Shown: piece by piece, positions 61,701 through 64,000 of the stretch
Layout of the letters: each line of letters begins with the position of its first letter
Position numbering within the stretch: position 1 is the first letter of the stretch
Assembly: GCF_963511525.1 (NCBI RefSeq)
Contig: NZ_CAUPIY010000009.1
Coordinates: 1-64,000, forward strand
Direction of reading: 5' to 3'
DNA length: 64,000 nt
From: Mobiluncus sp963511525
Lineage (GTDB): Bacteria; Actinomycetota; Actinomycetes; Actinomycetales; Actinomycetaceae
The notes under the pieces: model-generated
Told to the model about the DNA's origin: nothing
Seen by the model: only the letters and a program-made list of their open reading frames with translations
The model's database searches: none
Position numbers and translations under genes: made by a program

Positions 61701-63367
61701 GAACTATTGCTAGAAGACCACTTCAACGTCTTGTTGGTGGCGTTTTCAGGAGTGACGGTGGCTTGTACCGTGTCGCTGGACCCGACCTGCAGTGACAGCT
61801 GAGAGGGGTTGAGCATAATGCCGTCGACACGGGTTTCATCTCCCGGCTTTGGTGCGGTACCGGCCGGAACGGTGATAGCTTTCAAGCTCACATTCGAATT
61901 GGCGCGGAACCGGGTCAAATCGCCCCAGGAGCTACCGTCGTAGGAAATGTAGGACTGGCCGGAGCGAGCCGTGGCGCGTGAGGAATAGCCCCACTGCGGC
62001 TGCTCAATCGGGATGGGGTAGTTGTATCCAGGAGTGGTCAGCTTCACGATAATGGCGAAGTTGCTGCCCTTCGCAACGGTTTGCGGGTCGAGGTCGACCG
62101 TGTGGTAGCCCGCAAAGGTAAAGTTACCCGAAGCTACCTGGTGAGTGGTATCAAAACCTTTCGACGGCGTAAAGTTCGGGTCCACGTAGACTTCGTAGCT
62201 GGCGCCGTTGGAAGGCACGAAGAAACCGGCTTCCTTGACGTCCACGTTTTCCTTGGTGGAACCAAAGACGTTGGCGAACCAACCGGTCGAGCCCTGCCCG
62301 ATGGTGCCGGTCATGCCCAGCGGATCGTAGTACCAGATGGTGCCGTTATCGGTCTTGGGCTTCAGGACGAAGGCAGCGTTATTGGTTTTGCCCATCACAC
62401 CGTCGTAGTAGGAAACGTAGAAGTAACCGTGGTCGTTGCCCCAGTTCGCTCCCCAAGAGTTCTTAACAATCCAGGCGCCGTTCCCCGGCGGACGGTAATA
62501 GAAGTTTGAGGCGGAATAGTTATCGTCCCAGCCCATGATGGTTACAGCGTGGTTGGGTGTACCGTAGCCGCGGTCGTAATGACCCATGGTGCGGAAGTTC
62601 AGATAGTTCGTGCCGCCGTAGACCGTGGTGTACAGCGCTCCATAGTCCATAATGGCGCGCTTCATGGTTTCGGTGTCTGCTCCCGAACGCATCGTCGGCA
62701 GGTAAAGCACCTCGTCGATGTCGAATAGCCGGCTCAGGTTGTCCGGAGAACGGAAGTAGTAAGGATTGTAGGGATCTTCCCGCTCGGCAACAGGCCCGCT
62801 CCAGCGCGCCAAGTAAGCCGCCGCGACCTGTTCGGTGCCGCCGTCGTTGGGGCCCCAGTCAAAGCCGTGGGTGTTGCGCATATTGGCTTCCGAGTAGTCC
62901 GGGTTCGAGTCGAGCCCTTTAGACAGTGCAATTGATTCTTCGGAGCCATTCGCGGCGAAAGACCAGCAAGAGCCGTTAGGTCCCTGGTCGCGCACGGGGG
63001 TAGAGCGGTTCAGTTCGCGCAGGTCATAACGGGACGGCAGCTCTGCCGGGGCACTAGCACGCATCGGTGCGCGCGCCCCGCCCAACAAGTTGTAGTTGGT
63101 GTTGATTTTAACGGGGTCTTGACGCTGACCATTTTCACGGCTGCCGGAAGCCTTAGGGAATCTGGAGTAGCTGCGGGTGCGGCTCCGGTCATGGGAAAAG
63201 CTGGGGTTCAGCGGAGCTTCGTTTACAGTCAGGTCCGCGTTAAGACTGGGATTCAGTGCAGTGTTTGAATCAGTTGCTGCCACGGAGGGCACTGAGGCAC
63301 TGAAAGACAATCCCGTAATGGTTAGTAGGGAGACAAGTCCCACTTTTATCTTTGATAATTTCATCAT
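58712..63367 (-). CDS. Giant secreted papain-like protease with rhodanese and two thioredoxin-like modules
   Basis: A 1551-residue exported protein. Signal sequence: 5-30. Papain-family (C1) domain ~108-340: oxyanion Gln128, nucleophile Cys134 (DQGPNGSCWSFA), His273 (TPNHAVTIMGW), Asn303 (VKNSWGANWG). A lectin-like domain follows (~340-500), a BIG2 Ig-like domain (~516-596), and two or more further Ig-like repeats (~600-925). A rhodanese domain (~945-1047) has Cys1010 in LLLCRTQVRS. After another Ig-like domain come two related thioredoxin-like modules with CGAC (1236-1239) and CSAC (1450-1453), joined by an Asp/Pro/Thr linker. No LPxTG anchor is seen. The ATG at 63367 has AGGA 5 nt upstream. 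Substrates are unknown. Confidence 0.88.
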   Translation of the reverse strand: MMKLSKIKVGLVSLLTITGLSFSASVPSVAATDSNTALNPSLNADLTVNEAPLNPSFSHDRSRTRSYSRFPKASGSRENGQRQDPVKINTNYNLLGGARAPMRASAPAELPSRYDLRELNRSTPVRDQGPNGSCWSFAANGSEESIALSKGLDSNPDYSEANMRNTHGFDWGPNDGGTEQVAAAYLARWSGPVAEREDPYNPYYFRSPDNLSRLFDIDEVLYLPTMRSGADTETMKRAIMDYGALYTTVYGGTNYLNFRTMGHYDRGYGTPNHAVTIMGWDDNYSASNFYYRPPGNGAWIVKNSWGANWGNDHGYFYVSYYDGVMGKTNNAAFVLKPKTDNGTIWYYDPLGMTGTIGQGSTGWFANVFGSTKENVDVKEAGFFVPSNGASYEVYVDPNFTPSKGFDTTHQVASGNFTFAGYHTVDLDPQTVAKGSNFAIIVKLTTPGYNYPIPIEQPQWGYSSRATARSGQSYISYDGSSWGDLTRFRANSNVSLKAITVPAGTAPKPGDETRVDGIMLNPSQLSLQVGSSDTVQATVTPENATNKTLKWSSSNSSVATVDDSGKVSAVAEGSATITAQATDGSGISASMKVTVTEPAPTVRTLKLVATLSATQVAKNNGLNVNLAVKDQANIPVENTNVNATVTNPQGTSRSLSGTTDRSGKATLKVPASLNTVAGKYTLTVAVAKDGYESARQSFTYTVYENKPKPDDGDVDPTAPSLKAKVSADRSVVARGGTINFYVSTWQPRRYAAGAEVKVDIVDASGQVIHSDQGKTNYQGATTYSYTTARNAAPGTYLARFTTKQPGFNRGVATMSFDIVNQINPYTPMVYFQSSSTQYDFGQRAQVSITARNAWGYALPYATAYINVTGPNDFKANLVKSTNYYGQTWVSIQPNSDMSEGRYNVEVTIAANGYYRGVGHYSVVFGSEYPQPDPVDPNDGKQKIYKMIETDEAATMIGERLGKDDFALLDMRTKAEYLEAHIDGAVNRDYYADGLSEWLDTLDKDKTYLLLCRTQVRSGATAKLMKEKGFKYIYWVNGGMTKWLNEGRDAVFPEYVKSLDIVASTDAPAYRAGDTAKVNVLVNDLDGNYIRKANAKVIVTDPAGQAIASQDLTVSNRGEATMDVKLPFNASKGLYRVTVKATKANFVDGNGLAMFRVTKDGKVQPNSGLAWLTFDQREKRGDFKGLKHTDVAYESLTHHYGKNFLQYQVKDASGQVKSLESLVDPNKTTVLMFGYPGCGACVNTWKEMVKLDHAKYNFIEVVTSVAENMQETVNMVDKVITENNLEAMRPHIYYDAVDTIWAARADFLTTPNTLLLDANGRLVNIGGSQTAASLPAFVERTFSDKTDPVDPDYTKPTPDPNKPTPDPTVDPDDPGDNGGDTGELTTLSYAQRDANGEFSHLSGSDLAYKMRRAYAKNLNDYTIQSLDGKSLKVSDLADGKRPTVVALGRPDCSACQASWRQLHDINKSGFNFAEVMLSGNSSTVRYTLSRLGLSDMESDFHLNGYPLFNVVGPNYVPVLFFLDKDGNLSNVAYFDSNSQVLKIVKSVKGTLSK

Positions 63368-63812
63368 GTGTTTCCTAGAGCTATAGGTTCTCGGAGCCAA
63401 GGTTGTTGGCATGACTCCCGGTTTCTATCAGGAACAAAAACCGCTAACTGATAATTTAGTGAATAAATGCTTAAAAAACAAAGAATCATTCAGGGTGGGA
63501 TTTCCTGATTCAAAAAAAGCGATAAAAGCCCAGGTTGGAGCCGTGATTTTACAAATCCCTAAAATAGTGCCAATTTTGTTAGGTTTTGTGTTCAAATATG
63601 ACACCTAATGAATACTAATTTGATTATGGATTTGTTCATGTTCACCATGTGACCGGAAAAGTACGGTGCCGCTGGCCTGATTCCCAGCAAACTCTCATAC
63701 ATTACTCAATGAAAAAATAGGTTACGTTTTACTTTTGTCCGCTACGTCTCAATTGTGTGGTCATTTGCACACCGAGACGACCCGAGGAACCCTGGCGCGC
63801 GACAAGACTAAA
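63368..63812. other. Upstream region of the giant protease gene
   Basis: A 445-bp AT-rich stretch without a convincing gene. It should hold the minus-strand promoter of the protease; the 65-codon plus-strand frame at 63411-63608 has no ribosome binding site or similarity and is probably chance. Confidence 0.5.
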
Positions 63813-63846
63813 CCCCTGCGGACTGTGCCAGGCAGCACCGCAGGGG
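63813..63846 (-). terminator. Possible terminator of the right-edge gene
   Basis: CCCCTGCGG (63813-63821) and CCGCAGGGG (63838-63846) form a 9-bp stem with a smaller internal TGCC/GGCA pairing. Read on the minus strand it lies 25 bp after the stop of the partial gene and is followed by TTTAGTCTTG. Confidence 0.5.
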
Positions 63847-63871
63847 TCGAATCTAAGGAAAGAAAATCGGG

Positions 63872-64000
63872 TTATTGTCCGCAACCGCAGGACGGTTCCT
63901 CGGACTGGCCGCAGCCACAGGAAGACTCGTCAGACTGGCCGCACTGGCTGCTCGCGTCGTCGCGCTTGGGCTGCAAATCCACCCACTCGCGAGGCTCTAC
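63872..64000 (-). CDS. 3' end of an unidentified gene with a Cys-rich tail (partial)
   Basis: The last 42 codons of a minus-strand gene cut by the window edge. It reads EWVDLQPKRDDASSQCGQ, then a repeated motif SDESSCGCGQSEEPSCGCGQ and stop, giving five cysteines in C-G-C pairs. Such a tail could bind a metal or an iron-sulfur cluster. The rest of the protein is outside the window, so no family can be named. Confidence 0.65.
   Translation of the reverse strand, partial: VEPREWVDLQPKRDDASSQCGQSDESSCGCGQSEEPSCGCGQ

Noticed and set aside
63411..63608. 65-codon plus-strand frame upstream of the giant protease
   Set aside because: AT-rich promoter region of the opposite gene; no ribosome binding site or similarity.

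Overview
The window reads as the origin-proximal part of the chromosome of a high-GC Gram-positive bacterium (Actinobacteria). The backbone follows actinobacterial synteny closely: gyrA-gyrB-dciA(DUF721)-recF-dnaN-dnaA on the minus strand, then rpmH-rnpA-yidD-yidC-jag-rsmG-parA-parB on the plus strand, trxB-trxA, a NUDIX-DUF6049-murJ block divergent from pcnA, and a PBP1 gene followed by rpsF-ssb-rpsR-rplI and dnaB. A methyl-accepting chemotaxis protein, CWB2 cell-wall-binding repeats and a pyruvate:ferredoxin-type oxidoreductase point to a motile, anaerobic or microaerophilic member of the Actinomycetaceae. Mobiluncus is my best guess; this is inference from gene content, not a database match.

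Layout. 0-0.9 kb: a long inverted repeat, then a RelB/DinJ-type antitoxin whose toxin survives only as a C-terminal stub. 1-5.3 kb: glf (UDP-galactopyranose mutase), a NIPA/DMT-type transporter, a family-2 glycosyltransferase and a DUF3566 membrane protein. 5.4-15.7 kb: gyrA to dnaA. 15.7-22 kb: rpmH to parB, with two perfect parS sites bracketing parAB. 22-31 kb: an aminotransferase, thioredoxin and its reductase, then the murJ block. 31-38.7 kb: pcnA, a class A penicillin-binding protein, rpsF-ssb-rpsR-rplI and dnaB. 38.7-39.3 kb: an AT-rich gap with four perfect DnaA boxes. 39.3-48.3 kb: a dicarboxylate transporter, a chemoreceptor, an acyltransferase-like membrane protein, a peptide/kinase/regulator operon with a divergent unknown gene, and a diaminopimelate dehydrogenase with a large insertion. 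48.5-53.4 kb: a four-gene 2-oxoacid (probably pyruvate) oxidoreductase operon ending in a GltD-ferredoxin fusion. 53.6-64 kb: surface and secreted proteins: a WxG small protein with a lipase-like partner, a CWB2-CAP protein, a YgjP-type metalloprotease, a giant papain-rhodanese-thioredoxin fusion, and a cut-off gene with a Cys-rich tail.

Most notable: (1) a 45-residue secreted-peptide gene 25 bp upstream of an overlapping histidine kinase/response regulator pair, too short for usual ORF cut-offs; (2) the 1551-residue secreted papain-like protease carrying a rhodanese domain and two duplicated thioredoxin-like modules; (3) the dense DnaA-box cluster upstream of dnaB, 23 kb from dnaA; (4) the WxG/lipase pair; (5) the NAD(P)H-linked POR operon; (6) Phe at the GyrA position equivalent to E. 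coli Ser83. I see no tRNA, rRNA, CRISPR array or intact insertion sequence.
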